DNA from: an uncultured bacterium
GTDB lineage: Bacteria; Bacillota; Clostridia; Oscillospirales; Ruminococcaceae
DNA length: 25,682 nucleotides
NCBI GenBank assembly: GCA_905214265.1
Contig: CAJMLQ010000032.1
Span: forward strand, 1-25,682
Direction of reading: 5' to 3'
The translations under genes and the position numbers were made by a program. The stretch's first letter is position 1. Each line of letters opens with the position of its first letter. The notes under the pieces are model-generated. The model saw only the letters and a list, made by a program, of their open reading frames with translations. It did no database searches and was not told the origin of the DNA. This document shows, piece by piece, positions 15,822 to 22,935 of the stretch.

Positions 15822-16076
15822 TTGGAAGAGGAATTTCGACAGAAGAATACGGCGTACCGTCCGGGAATCGATACCGTTCCCGGGCCGTTTCATACGAATG
15901 CCAAGAATTTTGCCGCGTATTGCCCGGAGGACGACGAAGAACTGCTGCAAATGCTGCGGCAGATTCGGCAAATTTTGGAAAATGAAGCGTTGGACGACTT
16001 TGAATGCATCGAGGAGATCATCCAGGTGTATGCCAAAGCGGGTCACAGCATCGGATACCGCCATGATTTTGGATAA
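15822..16076 (+). CDS. Small acidic protein of unknown function (TTG start)
   Basis: An 84-residue acidic protein that I do not recognise. It opens MEEEFRQKNTAYRPGI, and its second half (about residues 36-72: PEDDEELLQMLRQIRQILE, ALDDFECIEEIIQVYA) looks like two amphipathic helices. It has two Cys, no signal peptide and no membrane segment. The start is TTG at 15822, supported by GGAGGT 7 bases upstream; in-frame codons further up lack such a site. A consensus promoter lies about 100 bases upstream and a long terminator follows, so it is probably a real single-gene unit. A short stem-loop sits just before the ribosome site and may affect translation. Confidence 0.62.
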   Translation: MEEEFRQKNTAYRPGIDTVPGPFHTNAKNFAAYCPEDDEELLQMLRQIRQILENEALDDFECIEEIIQVYAKAGHSIGYRHDFG

Positions 16077-16080
16077 CGAT

Positions 16081-16164
16081 CCCAAAAGCGCAGGACCGCA
16101 CCGGACTCCCGGCAAAGCAGCATCTGCTTTCGGCCGGGACCCGGTGCGGTCCTGCATTTTTGGG
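16081..16164. terminator. Very long hairpin, likely bidirectional terminator
   Basis: Nested arms pair across 84 bases: CCCAAAA/TTTTGGG (outer), GCAGGACCGCACCGG (16090-16104)/CCGGTGCGGTCCTGC (16141-16155), CCCGGC/GCCGGG and AAAGCAG/CTGCTTT around a CAT loop. It has T-rich outer edges on both strands and lies between the convergent small-protein gene and dpaB. Confidence 0.8.
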
Positions 16165-16179
16165 GGAGAGAGGGTTTAA

Positions 16180-16752
16180 TTAAAGAAGGAGCGGCTGAAT
16201 CTGCTTTCCCTGAAGCGCCAGCTCCAGCGTATCCGGAATCTTCCGGAAGTCCGCCACCAGGGAAGTGGGCTTCTGTTCCGGATTGTCCTGACGCATGGGG
16301 ACGAAGTAGTAGTTGCGGGTGTTCAGGAGGATGCCGATATTCTTGGCGCTGCCGCTGAGGGCATCATTGGTGGAAACGGCGACTACCACGGGGTTCCTGT
16401 TGCGGAGATGGCTCTTGACAGCCAGCGTCACGGCGTTGTCGGTGATGGAGTTGGCCAGCTTGGCGATGGTGTTGCCGGTGCAAGGGGCCACCAGGAGGAT
16501 GTCGGTCATCTTTTTTGGGCCGATGGGCTCCGCACCGGGTAGATCCCGGATGACGGACTTGCCGCAGATGGTCTCAATGCGGGCAATGAAATCCGCCGCT
16601 TTTCCGAATCGGGTATCTGTGCTGTTGGCCGCAGGGGACAGAATGGGCAGGATGTCGTAGCCCAATCGGCGGCACTCCTCCATGGCCTCCAAAACAGGTT
16701 CAAAGGTGCAGAAGGATCCGCAGAGGGCAAAGCCCAGTTTGATTTCAGGCAT
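16180..16752 (-). CDS. dpaB: DpaB, dipicolinate synthase subunit B (SpoVFB)
   Basis: Flavoprotein-like subunit of dipicolinate synthase, which makes dipicolinic acid from dihydrodipicolinate in the mother cell for deposition in the spore core. The 190-residue protein has the Rossmann-type flavoprotein fold: IKLGFALCGSFCTF at the N-terminus, ILSPAANSTDTRFG, the LLVAPCTGNTIAKLANSITDN core, and AVSTNDALS near the end. The length is typical. Its start overlaps the end of dpaA by 8 bases, so translation is likely coupled. Its presence shows a spore-forming lineage, assuming the rest of the sporulation genes are elsewhere in the genome. Confidence 0.95.
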   Translation of the reverse strand: MPEIKLGFALCGSFCTFEPVLEAMEECRRLGYDILPILSPAANSTDTRFGKAADFIARIETICGKSVIRDLPGAEPIGPKKMTDILLVAPCTGNTIAKLANSITDNAVTLAVKSHLRNRNPVVVAVSTNDALSGSAKNIGILLNTRNYYFVPMRQDNPEQKPTSLVADFRKIPDTLELALQGKQIQPLLL

Positions 16753-17629
16753 ATTCGTTCCCCCTTTCGGCGATGATGTTGTCTAAGGTCCCGGCGATGA
16801 CGGACGCGGCGGTGATGGGGGCCGTTTTCCCCGGCAGGGAAAGCGCCAGGATCGCTCGGATGCCCAACTCTTCGGCAGCGCCGAAGTCCACTCCTCCCGG
16901 TGCGGAGGCCAGATCGATGATGAGGGCGTCGGGGTCCAGGAGCATCAATTGTTCCTCATCGAAAAGACGGTCGGGGACGGTGTTGATGACCAAGCGGTAT
17001 TTGGGAAGGACCCGCTCCAGAAAGGAAAGGGAGATGACATGAGCGCCGTAGGCCTCCGCCCAGGCTAGATCTCGGTAGCTTCTGGCCGCTACGGTCACCT
17101 GGCAGCCTAGGGCTGAAAAAGCCCGGTGGCAGAGTTTGGCGACCCGTCCGTAGCCGGTGATAAGGACCCGCTGTCCGCTGAGGGTGACAGGGAGCTCCTC
17201 CAGAGCGATCTGCACCGCGCCCTCTGCGGTGGGGATCGCGTTCAGAACGGCGAATTCCTCCCGTTCCAGGTAATCGGCAATGGTAAGGCCCCGCTTTTCA
17301 CAGGCGAGCAGGGTCTTTTCGTCCACCTTCCCGCCGAATACCAGGGTCTGTCGGTGGCAGAGATCCAGCACGTGGGACAGCAGAATGTTGTCCCGGCAGA
17401 GTGGGGTGAACAGCGTGACGCCATTTTTGGTAACCGGCATAGGAAGAACCAGATAGTCGGGCTGCTCCTTCAGCTCGCTGAGCGAAGCGAGGTACTCGAC
17501 CCGTTCGGAAAAGTCCGAAGGGTTGTCAAATCCGACCGCATAGACCTTTCCCCGTTCGGTGAGCATGCCCGCCAGATGGACATAGCGGCTGTCCCCTCCG
17601 GCGACCAGATAAATTTTTTCCATATGCAT
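16745..17629 (-). CDS. dpaA: DpaA, dipicolinate synthase subunit A (SpoVFA)
   Basis: Dehydrogenase-like subunit that with DpaB forms dipicolinic acid in the mother cell during sporulation. The 294-residue protein starts with the family N-terminus IYLVAGGDSRYVHLAGML, and has a central NAD(P)-type Rossmann segment (VLITGYGRVAKLCHRAFSALG, about residues 152-172) and IDLASAPGGVDF near the C-terminus. The ATG at 17629 is chosen because GGAGGG lies about 6 bases upstream; the ATG at 17623 is too far from it. Transcription is likely from the sigma-K-like promoter at 17686-17713, which lies beyond the terminator of the upstream sugar operon. Confidence 0.95.
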   Translation of the reverse strand: MHMEKIYLVAGGDSRYVHLAGMLTERGKVYAVGFDNPSDFSERVEYLASLSELKEQPDYLVLPMPVTKNGVTLFTPLCRDNILLSHVLDLCHRQTLVFGGKVDEKTLLACEKRGLTIADYLEREEFAVLNAIPTAEGAVQIALEELPVTLSGQRVLITGYGRVAKLCHRAFSALGCQVTVAARSYRDLAWAEAYGAHVISLSFLERVLPKYRLVINTVPDRLFDEEQLMLLDPDALIIDLASAPGGVDFGAAEELGIRAILALSLPGKTAPITAASVIAGTLDNIIAERGNEYA

Positions 17630-17685
17630 GACTGACCCTCCGTTTGTGCAGCTGATCGTGCGCGTGCATGAGTCTGAGAATACCT

Positions 17686-17713
17686 TATCCTATGAAAAGC
17701 GCGGGAAATCGGT
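17686..17713 (-). promoter_or_regulatory. Sigma-K-like sporulation promoter of dpaAB
   Basis: On the minus strand the sequence reads AC (17712-17713), a 17-base spacer, then CATAGGATA (17686-17694), which matches the sigma-K form AC-N16/17-CATANNNTA. The predicted start is about 50 bases before dpaA. The B. subtilis dpa (spoVF) operon is known to be sigma-K dependent, so the match is biologically consistent. No good sigma-A promoter was seen here. Confidence 0.65.
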
Positions 17714-17745
17714 GCGGGAAGGTCGAAGATTTTGCGTTCGGAACC

Positions 17746-17780
17746 AAAAAAGCGCCGGCAGACCTTTTGTCTGCCGGCGC
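17746..17780 (-). terminator. Rho-independent terminator of the sugar isomerase/oxidoreductase operon
   Basis: Read on the minus strand, GCGCCGGCAGAC, a 5-base loop and GTCTGCCGGCGC form a perfect 12-base stem followed by six T. It ends 10 bases beyond the oxidoreductase stop and insulates dpaAB from readthrough. Confidence 0.93.
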
Positions 17781-17790
17781 GAGAAGACGC

Positions 17791-18960
17791 TTATTTTGCG
17801 TTGTAGGTGTTGGAGGTATCTGCCGTAACCTCGCTGATGTTTTCCTTGCGGCGGGAGGTCTTGACCCGCTTCATCAGTTCGTCGTAGAACAGGTCCTCGT
17901 CAAAGGGAAGGGTCACGGGCTTGCCCAGCCAGGAAGAGAGATGCATGGCATTGGAGATGGTCAGGCCGTTGATGCCCTCGCGGCCGTCGGCGATCAGCGG
18001 CGTGCCGTGGAGGATCCTTCCGGCAAAGGCGTTGAGAACCCCGCTATGCTGTTCGGATTTGCCGTCGGTCTCCACCTCTGAGAAGACATTTTCCGGGCAG
18101 CCGAAGGGAATGGTGTTGGTAGCGGAGAACTCCCGTTCAAAGACCTTGTTTTTCCACATGTAGAGCTTGCCATTTTCGCTGACCAGCTTGCCGCCGTCCA
18201 GGTCGATCTCAAAACGGTTGGTGCCGGGGGCGTCGCCGGTGGTGGTGATGAAGCAGCCAGTGGCCCCGTTGGCGTATTCCACATAGGTGGTCACGTCGTC
18301 CTCCACCTCGATGTCATGCCATTTGCCGTAATGGAGGTGGGCGTCCACCAGAACGGGCATCCCGCAGATCCATTGCCAGAGATCCAGATTGTGGGGGCAC
18401 TGGTTCAGGAGAACGCCGCCGCCTTCACCGGACCAGGTGGCGCGCCAGGCACCGGAATCGTAATAGGCCTGGGGCCGGTACCAGTTGGTGATGAGCCAGT
18501 TGGTACGTTTGATGGCGCCCATTTCACCGCTGGATACGATCTCCCGCATCTTGCGGTAGATGTGGTCGGTGCGCTGGTTGAACATCATCCCGAAGACGAC
18601 GTTTGCCTTGTCGGCGGCGGCATTCATCTCCCGGACCTGTTTGGTGTAGACACCGGCGGGCTTTTCACACATGACATGGAGGCCGCGTTTGAAGGCCTCG
18701 ATGGCATAGACGGGGTGGAAGTAGTGGGGGACGGCGATGAGGACGGCGTCGATGAGGCCGGAGTCCATCATTTTTTCCGCATTATCAAAAAGCGCGACCT
18801 GGGTGCCGATGTTATCCTTCACCCAATCGAGCCGCTCGGGCTTGAGGTCCGCCACGGCAGTGACGGTGATCTCCGGGCAGCGCTTGTGGAGCTCGATGTT
18901 GCTGATATGGCCGGTGCCCATGTTGCCGACGCCGATGATGCCAAGCCTTACTTTATCCAT
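17791..18960 (-). CDS. Gfo/Idh/MocA family oxidoreductase
   Basis: A 389-residue NAD(P)-dependent oxidoreductase that would act on a sugar, inositol or glycoside. The N-terminal Rossmann domain has GIIGVGNMG (residues 7-15), then IAVPHYFHP and CEKPAG (the family EKP at 99-101). The C-terminal domain has GGGVLLNQCPHNLDLWQWICG, the expected catalytic His region. The frame extends to a TTG at 18987, but the ATG at 18960 is chosen because GAGAGG stands 9 bases upstream. It is 19 bases after the TIM-barrel isomerase gene and followed by a strong terminator. The pairing with an isomerase resembles inositol (IolG/IolE) or 3-keto-glycoside pathways; the substrate cannot be named. Confidence 0.9.
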   Translation of the reverse strand: MDKVRLGIIGVGNMGTGHISNIELHKRCPEITVTAVADLKPERLDWVKDNIGTQVALFDNAEKMMDSGLIDAVLIAVPHYFHPVYAIEAFKRGLHVMCEKPAGVYTKQVREMNAAADKANVVFGMMFNQRTDHIYRKMREIVSSGEMGAIKRTNWLITNWYRPQAYYDSGAWRATWSGEGGGVLLNQCPHNLDLWQWICGMPVLVDAHLHYGKWHDIEVEDDVTTYVEYANGATGCFITTTGDAPGTNRFEIDLDGGKLVSENGKLYMWKNKVFEREFSATNTIPFGCPENVFSEVETDGKSEQHSGVLNAFAGRILHGTPLIADGREGINGLTISNAMHLSSWLGKPVTLPFDEDLFYDELMKRVKTSRRKENISEVTADTSNTYNAK

Positions 18961-18979
18961 AATTTGCATCCTCTCTTTC

Positions 18980-19741
18980 TCAGTCAAGACCCTTTGCGGT
19001 CAGATATTCGTAGCTCTTTTTCAGGCACCAGAAGGGATCACGGCCCTGGCAGTCGTCCTGTTCGACCAGAACGTATTTGGTGCCGGCTGCCTCGCAGGCG
19101 GCCAGGTAACGGTCAAAGTTGATGTTGCCTTCCCCGATATAAGCCATAGCCTGCTTGTCGCCAGCGAATTTCATATCCTTGACATGGACGCAGTCCACGC
19201 GGCCGGAGAGTTTTTCCACCCACGCGGCCGGATCGCCGCCGCCGTACTGGACCCAGTAGCTGTCAAGGGTAAAGCCCAGCTCATCCGCCGGGAAGGCATT
19301 GGCGAGGCGCTCCAGGAAAGTGACACCGTTGGCCTTGGTGAATTCAAAGCCATGGTTGTGGTACATGAGCTTTAATCCCGCGGCGTGGATTTTTTTCGCA
19401 GCTTCAGCGTACATTTCGACAAAAGCGGCCAGCCCGGCGGGATTATTATGAAGTTCCCACGGGATGGAGCCTATGCCGATGTAATCGCAGCCGAAAATCT
19501 TGTGTTCCTCAATAACGGCTTCGGTCTCTTCTGCCACGCGCATCTGATTGGTGTGGGTGATGGCGCAGGTGAGGCCGTTTTTGGAAAGCTGCTCTTTGAG
19601 CCATTCGGCCTCGAAAGCGCAGGTGCCGGATACCTGCACCGTGGTGTAGCCGATATCTGCAACTTTTTTCAAGGTTTCTGCAAAGTCTTCCAAATTTTTG
19701 GCGTAGTCTCGGACGGTAAAAAGCTGAGCACCGATTTTCAT
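18980..19741 (-). CDS. Sugar phosphate isomerase/epimerase (xylose isomerase-like TIM barrel)
   Basis: A 253-residue TIM-barrel protein of the AP endonuclease 2/IolE-like group, likely a metal-dependent isomerase, epimerase or dehydratase. Motifs include GAQLFTVRD at the N-terminus, MYHNHGFEF (about 126-134), LDSYWV (about 159-164), HVKDMKF (about 186-192) and GEGNINF (about 203-209). The His, Glu and Asp residues in these blocks usually bind the metal. The ATG at 19741 is chosen because GGGGAGGA lies about 8 bases upstream; the longer frame to 19840 lacks such support. It leads the operon with the Gfo/Idh/MocA gene. No transporter is in the same operon, so the substrate is unknown. Confidence 0.9.
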   Translation of the reverse strand: MKIGAQLFTVRDYAKNLEDFAETLKKVADIGYTTVQVSGTCAFEAEWLKEQLSKNGLTCAITHTNQMRVAEETEAVIEEHKIFGCDYIGIGSIPWELHNNPAGLAAFVEMYAEAAKKIHAAGLKLMYHNHGFEFTKANGVTFLERLANAFPADELGFTLDSYWVQYGGGDPAAWVEKLSGRVDCVHVKDMKFAGDKQAMAYIGEGNINFDRYLAACEAAGTKYVLVEQDDCQGRDPFWCLKKSYEYLTAKGLD

Positions 19742-19770
19742 GTATAATTCCTCCCCGAATTTATTATGAA

Positions 19771-19780
19771 TTTGCGCAAA
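19771..19780. repeat. Palindrome TTTGCGCAAA in the sugar operon leader
   Basis: A perfect 10-bp palindrome about 30 bases before the isomerase start, downstream of both candidate promoters. Its CG-centred form resembles LacI/GalR-type operators, but it is short and could be chance. Confidence 0.35.
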
Positions 19781-19816
19781 CACCGTCGACATCGGTTTTA
19801 TCTTCATCATACCACA

Positions 19817-19830
19817 ATCGTTTTTACGAT
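19817..19830. promoter_or_regulatory. Inverted repeat at the predicted start of the sugar operon
   Basis: ATCGT-TTTT-ACGAT is a 5-base inverted repeat with a 4-base spacer that overlaps the predicted transcription start of the upstream promoter and the spacer of a second candidate promoter. This is a typical repressor position, but no regulator gene is present in the window. Confidence 0.4.
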
Positions 19831-19833
19831 ACC

Positions 19834-19862
19834 ATAGCATATTCAGGCAGAAAACATTGCAA
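19834..19862 (-). promoter_or_regulatory. Likely promoter of the sugar isomerase operon
   Basis: On the minus strand, TTGCAA (19857-19862), a 17-base spacer and TGCTAT (19834-19839). A second candidate is an extended -10 TGGTATGAT ending at 19806, without a good -35 box. Confidence 0.45.
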
Positions 19863-20009
19863 AAATGAGCAAATCCTTAAAAGGATTTGTCAAATTGCTT
19901 TCCTTAATTAATGAGGTGAACTTTTTAAGGAAAGAATAGGGCGTTCCTTGCATTTTTGAAGAGCGCTCTTTTATAAAAATACAAGTTTTGTCACTTGGCA
20001 TAAATTTGT

Positions 20010-20023
20010 AGAAAGCGTTTATG
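20010..20023. promoter_or_regulatory. Possible catabolite-repression (cre-like) site
   Basis: AGAAAGCGTTTATG matches the WWGNAARCGYTWWCW-type CcpA box at about 12 of 14 positions. It lies between the sugar operon and the peptide importer operon. Short motif, no support beyond similarity. Confidence 0.3.
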
Positions 20024-20461
20024 ACTTTAAATCCCAAAAAGGCAAAATCAAATGTACGCGATAGAAATACAAATAAATGCTTCCGCAGGGGTGAATCTTT
20101 CTGTATAATAAAAAACTGGACAAAAGCAGTGCTTTTTTAAAAGGAAAACTTAAAAAAGGCAGAATTTTTTGAAAAAGCAGAAACAATCCCTTAAAATCTG
20201 TTTTTATATTGAAAACAGAAAATTGCATATTTTGTGTGGGCTTACAGCATGATAAAGCGGTTTTTTATGCAGATGCAAAATTTCCTGAAAATTTAAAATG
20301 AAATATTTTATTTTAATTCCTGCATTTTTGTAAAAGAATAAGGCTTTGAATTCAGAAATCAGCCAAAAAATGCCGCAAAAGAATATAACAGGGCAAAGAA
20401 AAATTCCTGCAGGGAAATTTGGAATATTTGTAAGAAATAAATCCAAAATTTCGGATAATTT

Positions 20462-20493
20462 TGCGCTTACTTACAGAAAATAGCGCATTTTTT
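20462..20493 (+). terminator. Weak terminator-like hairpin
   Basis: TGCGCT (20462-20467) and AGCGCA (20482-20487) flank a 14-base loop and are followed directly by six T. No plus-strand gene lies upstream, so it would end a non-coding transcript, if any. Confidence 0.4.
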
Positions 20494-20547
20494 GACGAAT
20501 GCATTAAAAAATTGCACGTACAATTCACGGGTTTTGCAATTCTGTAC

Positions 20548-20576
20548 TTGACTTTTATTCATATAGAATATATAAT
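20548..20576 (+). promoter_or_regulatory. Sigma-A promoter of the peptide ABC importer operon
   Basis: TTGACT (20548-20553), a 17-base spacer and a perfect TATAAT (20571-20576). The leader of about 95 bases ends in AAAGGAGGAG (20661-20670). Confidence 0.87.
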
Positions 20577-20676
20577 ATTTACGACACTTATTGTGGCTAC
20601 AGACATGTGCTGTGGTTCCCCGCGGATCAATAATTGCAAAAATGGTTCACGGAGGCAAATAAAGGAGGAGTTATTT

Positions 20677-22722
20677 ATGAAGCGCATATTAGCAGTCCTG
20701 CTTGCTGCGTCTATGACAGTTGGCCTGACCGCCTGCGGCGGAAATGGTTCCAGTACGCCGTCCGGCAACAATAGCAGCAGCCCGGCCTCTCAGGGCGAAG
20801 AGGTAAAGGAACCTGCCCAGAAGGATAAGACCTTGGTAGTGGGCGTTCCCGCGAACTTTGAGGAGAAATGGAATCCTTTCATGGCGGAAAGCGCCTATGA
20901 CCAGCAGGTCATCGAGCAGATCTTCACCGCTCCCCAGCGGATTAACGCCAATAATGAAATGACCGATTGGGCCGGCAGCATTTCCTATGAAGAACAGGCA
21001 GACGGCTCCGTCATCTACACCGTTAAGGTGAAAGAGGGCATGGTTTTCTCCGACGGCGAACCCATCACCATTGACGATTACATCTACTCGCTGTATGTGC
21101 TGTCCGACCCCTCTTATACCGGACCGGCTGCGCTGATCACCGAGGACATTGAGGGCATTAAGGAATATTATTACGACGATCCCAATTACACCTCCACTAT
21201 CGAGAACATCGCTGCGGAAGTCGCTGAGAAATATTCCCCCGACACCATTTCTGAGGAGGACTTCCTCACCTACCTGAAGGAAACGGACCTTGAGGGCTGG
21301 TGGGACGGCGATCCCAACGGCCAGGTTGCCAAGGACTATACCTGGTCCGATTACATCACGGATGAAGGCTTTGGCGACGAACTGGCCAAGATTGACGCGA
21401 CGGATCCCGACGCGATGCTGGATCTGCTTGCCAAAGTCGAGTACACCAACTATGCGGACGGCTACGATCCGGCAAGCTGGTGGCAGAACAAGCTGGAGCA
21501 GGAATACATCGCCGGCAACCTGGAAGACGGCATCGACGTTGCGGAGATCACTGGCATTACCCGTGTTGACGATTACACCGCCACCGTCAAATACAACAGC
21601 GTCAACATCTACGGCGACCGCGCCATCAACGCAAGCCTTGCGCCGGAGCACTATTACGGCGAACTGGTCAAGGGCGATGTTGCCAGCATCATCTCCAACA
21701 TGGTGCCTCTGGGCAGCGGACCCTATGTTTGGGGCGGCTTCTCGGATAATATCGCCACCTGCACCGCTAACGTCAACTATTTTGAAGGCGTTCCGAATAT
21801 CGGGACCGTGAAGTGGCAGTACGTTCCGGAAGCGGACACCATTTCCGCTCTGGCCAGCGGCGAGATTGATATCGCCAATCCCTCCGGCAGCAAGGAAAAC
21901 GTGGAGGAATTGGAGTCTCAGGGCATCACCTTTGACCTGACCGACAACGCTGGTTACGGCTATATGGGCATTAACTGCAACAACCTTTCGCAGAATGTCC
22001 GGAAAGGCATGTTCAGCCTGATGAACCGCCGTCCTTCTGTGGAAGGCTACTACGGCACGGAGATCGCCCAGGTGATCGAACGCCCGATGACCACCGTCCT
22101 TTCCGAGTATCCCCAGGACGCGGCTCTTTACTATGAATACAGCCCGGAAAAAGCGCTGGAATACTTTGAAGCTGCGGGCTACAGCAAAGACGCCAGCGGC
22201 AATCTTGTTGACAAGAGCGGCAACAAGCTGGTTGTTAACGTGTACATCGGCGGCAGCGGCGTGGGCAACCATCCCGGCTACGCCATGCTGACTCAGGCCG
22301 CCAACGATATGGCCGCCATGGGCGCAGAGCTCCAGATTCAGGACGTGGACTTCAACGTTCTCCAGGGCGCGATGAACGACGGCACCGCTGACATGTGGGT
22401 CATGGCTTGGGGCGCTGTCAACAGCTGCGACAAGTCCACTCAGTTTAAATCCACCGGCGGCCAGAACCGTTATCACATTGCCGATGCGGAGCTGGATAAA
22501 ATGCTGGACGAGATCATTGTCACCATTGATCTGGATGCCCGTAAAGAACTGGTTTCCAAGATGCTGGACAAAGCAATGGATCTTGCCATTGAGCTTCCGC
22601 TTTATCAGCGCAAGAACATCATTGCCTATAACGAGCAGAACGTCGATATGAGCAGTATTCCGGAAGACACCTCTGCTTTCTGGGATTATAGTGACGTGCT
22701 GTGGACCGTGAAGATGAACTAA
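20677..22722 (+). CDS. Oligopeptide/dipeptide-type ABC transporter substrate-binding lipoprotein
   Basis: Extracytoplasmic binding protein of an Opp/Dpp-type importer. The first 20 residues are a lipoprotein signal (MKRILAVLLAASMTVGLTAC) with Cys20 as lipidation site, followed by a Ser/Gly/Asn-rich linker. The family 5 fold is visible in VYTVKVKEGMVFSDGEPITIDD-like blocks, LGSGPYVW (about 345-352) and the C-terminal half. At 681 residues it is about 130 longer than common DppA/OppA proteins; the extra length lies in an acidic, Trp/Tyr-rich insert at about 165-290. The frame is open upstream to 20461, but the ATG at 20677 follows AAAGGAGGAG by 6 bases and gives the correct signal peptide. Ligand unknown: peptides are likely, but nickel or sugars are bound by some relatives. 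Confidence 0.92.
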   Translation: MKRILAVLLAASMTVGLTACGGNGSSTPSGNNSSSPASQGEEVKEPAQKDKTLVVGVPANFEEKWNPFMAESAYDQQVIEQIFTAPQRINANNEMTDWAGSISYEEQADGSVIYTVKVKEGMVFSDGEPITIDDYIYSLYVLSDPSYTGPAALITEDIEGIKEYYYDDPNYTSTIENIAAEVAEKYSPDTISEEDFLTYLKETDLEGWWDGDPNGQVAKDYTWSDYITDEGFGDELAKIDATDPDAMLDLLAKVEYTNYADGYDPASWWQNKLEQEYIAGNLEDGIDVAEITGITRVDDYTATVKYNSVNIYGDRAINASLAPEHYYGELVKGDVASIISNMVPLGSGPYVWGGFSDNIATCTANVNYFEGVPNIGTVKWQYVPEADTISALASGEIDIANPSGSKENVEELESQGITFDLTDNAGYGYMGINCNNLSQNVRKGMFSLMNRRPSVEGYYGTEIAQVIERPMTTVLSEYPQDAALYYEYSPEKALEYFEAAGYSKDASGNLVDKSGNKLVVNVYIGGSGVGNHPGYAMLTQAANDMAAMGAELQIQDVDFNVLQGAMNDGTADMWVMAWGAVNSCDKSTQFKSTGGQNRYHIADAELDKMLDEIIVTIDLDARKELVSKMLDKAMDLAIELPLYQRKNIIAYNEQNVDMSSIPEDTSAFWDYSDVLWTVKMN

Positions 22723-22758
22723 GCGGCTCCAAACGGGCTGTTTTATGAGGCAACTGCT

Positions 22759-22794
22759 ATCCCGCCTGTGGGAACAGGCGGGATGGCAATTTTT
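22759..22794 (+). terminator. Strong hairpin after the binding-protein gene (terminator or attenuator)
   Basis: ATCCCGCCTGT (22759-22769) and ACAGGCGGGAT (22774-22784) pair perfectly over 11 bases, with a T-run at 22790-22794. It lies inside the operon between the binding protein and the permease genes, so partial termination would raise binding protein over permease. Confidence 0.75.
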
Positions 22795-22814
22795 AAAATA
22801 GCAATCATTCGTTT

Positions 22815-22855
22815 GCCCGTGCGTGAACTGCCATTTTAGGAAAATACGCACGGGC
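22815..22855 (+). repeat. Second hairpin upstream of the permease gene
   Basis: GCCCGTGCGT (22815-22824) and ACGCACGGGC (22846-22855) pair perfectly; the loop contains an inner ATTTT-AGG-AAAAT stem. A short T-rich stretch (GTTTTAT) follows. It may act with the preceding hairpin in processing or attenuation. Confidence 0.6.
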
Positions 22856-22935
22856 ATGCGTTTTATATAGTAATGCTGTAAAGTGTTAACGAAAATTATG
22901 CCGGGTGAGCGCCCGGTTGGAAAGCAGGTGGCATT

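Larger units (their letters stand above)
19842..20547. other. AT-rich intergenic region with several palindromes
   Basis: About 700 bases without a credible gene. Small frames here give low-complexity Phe/Lys/Ile-rich translations with no ribosome site. The region is much richer in A+T than its flanks. It holds AAATCCTT-AA-AAGGATTT (19871-19888), an inverted repeat CTTTCCTTAA/TTAAGGAAAG (19898-19907 and 19925-19934), a perfect palindrome AAGAGCGCTCTT (19959-19970), a cre-like site (20010-20023), a TATAAT box (20104-20109), a small hairpin with a T-run (20122-20138), TCTGTTTT/AAAACAGA (20198-20205 and 20212-20219), and a terminator-like hairpin (20462-20493). It may host a small RNA or operators. 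Confidence 0.6.

Noticed and set aside
19871..20219. Palindromes as a CRISPR array
   Set aside because: The inverted repeats differ in sequence and spacing; there is no repeated unit with regular spacers and no cas gene.
19843..20446. Small minus-strand frames in the AT-rich gap
   Set aside because: They are low-complexity Phe/Lys/Ile-rich translations without ribosome sites, as expected from AT-rich non-coding DNA.
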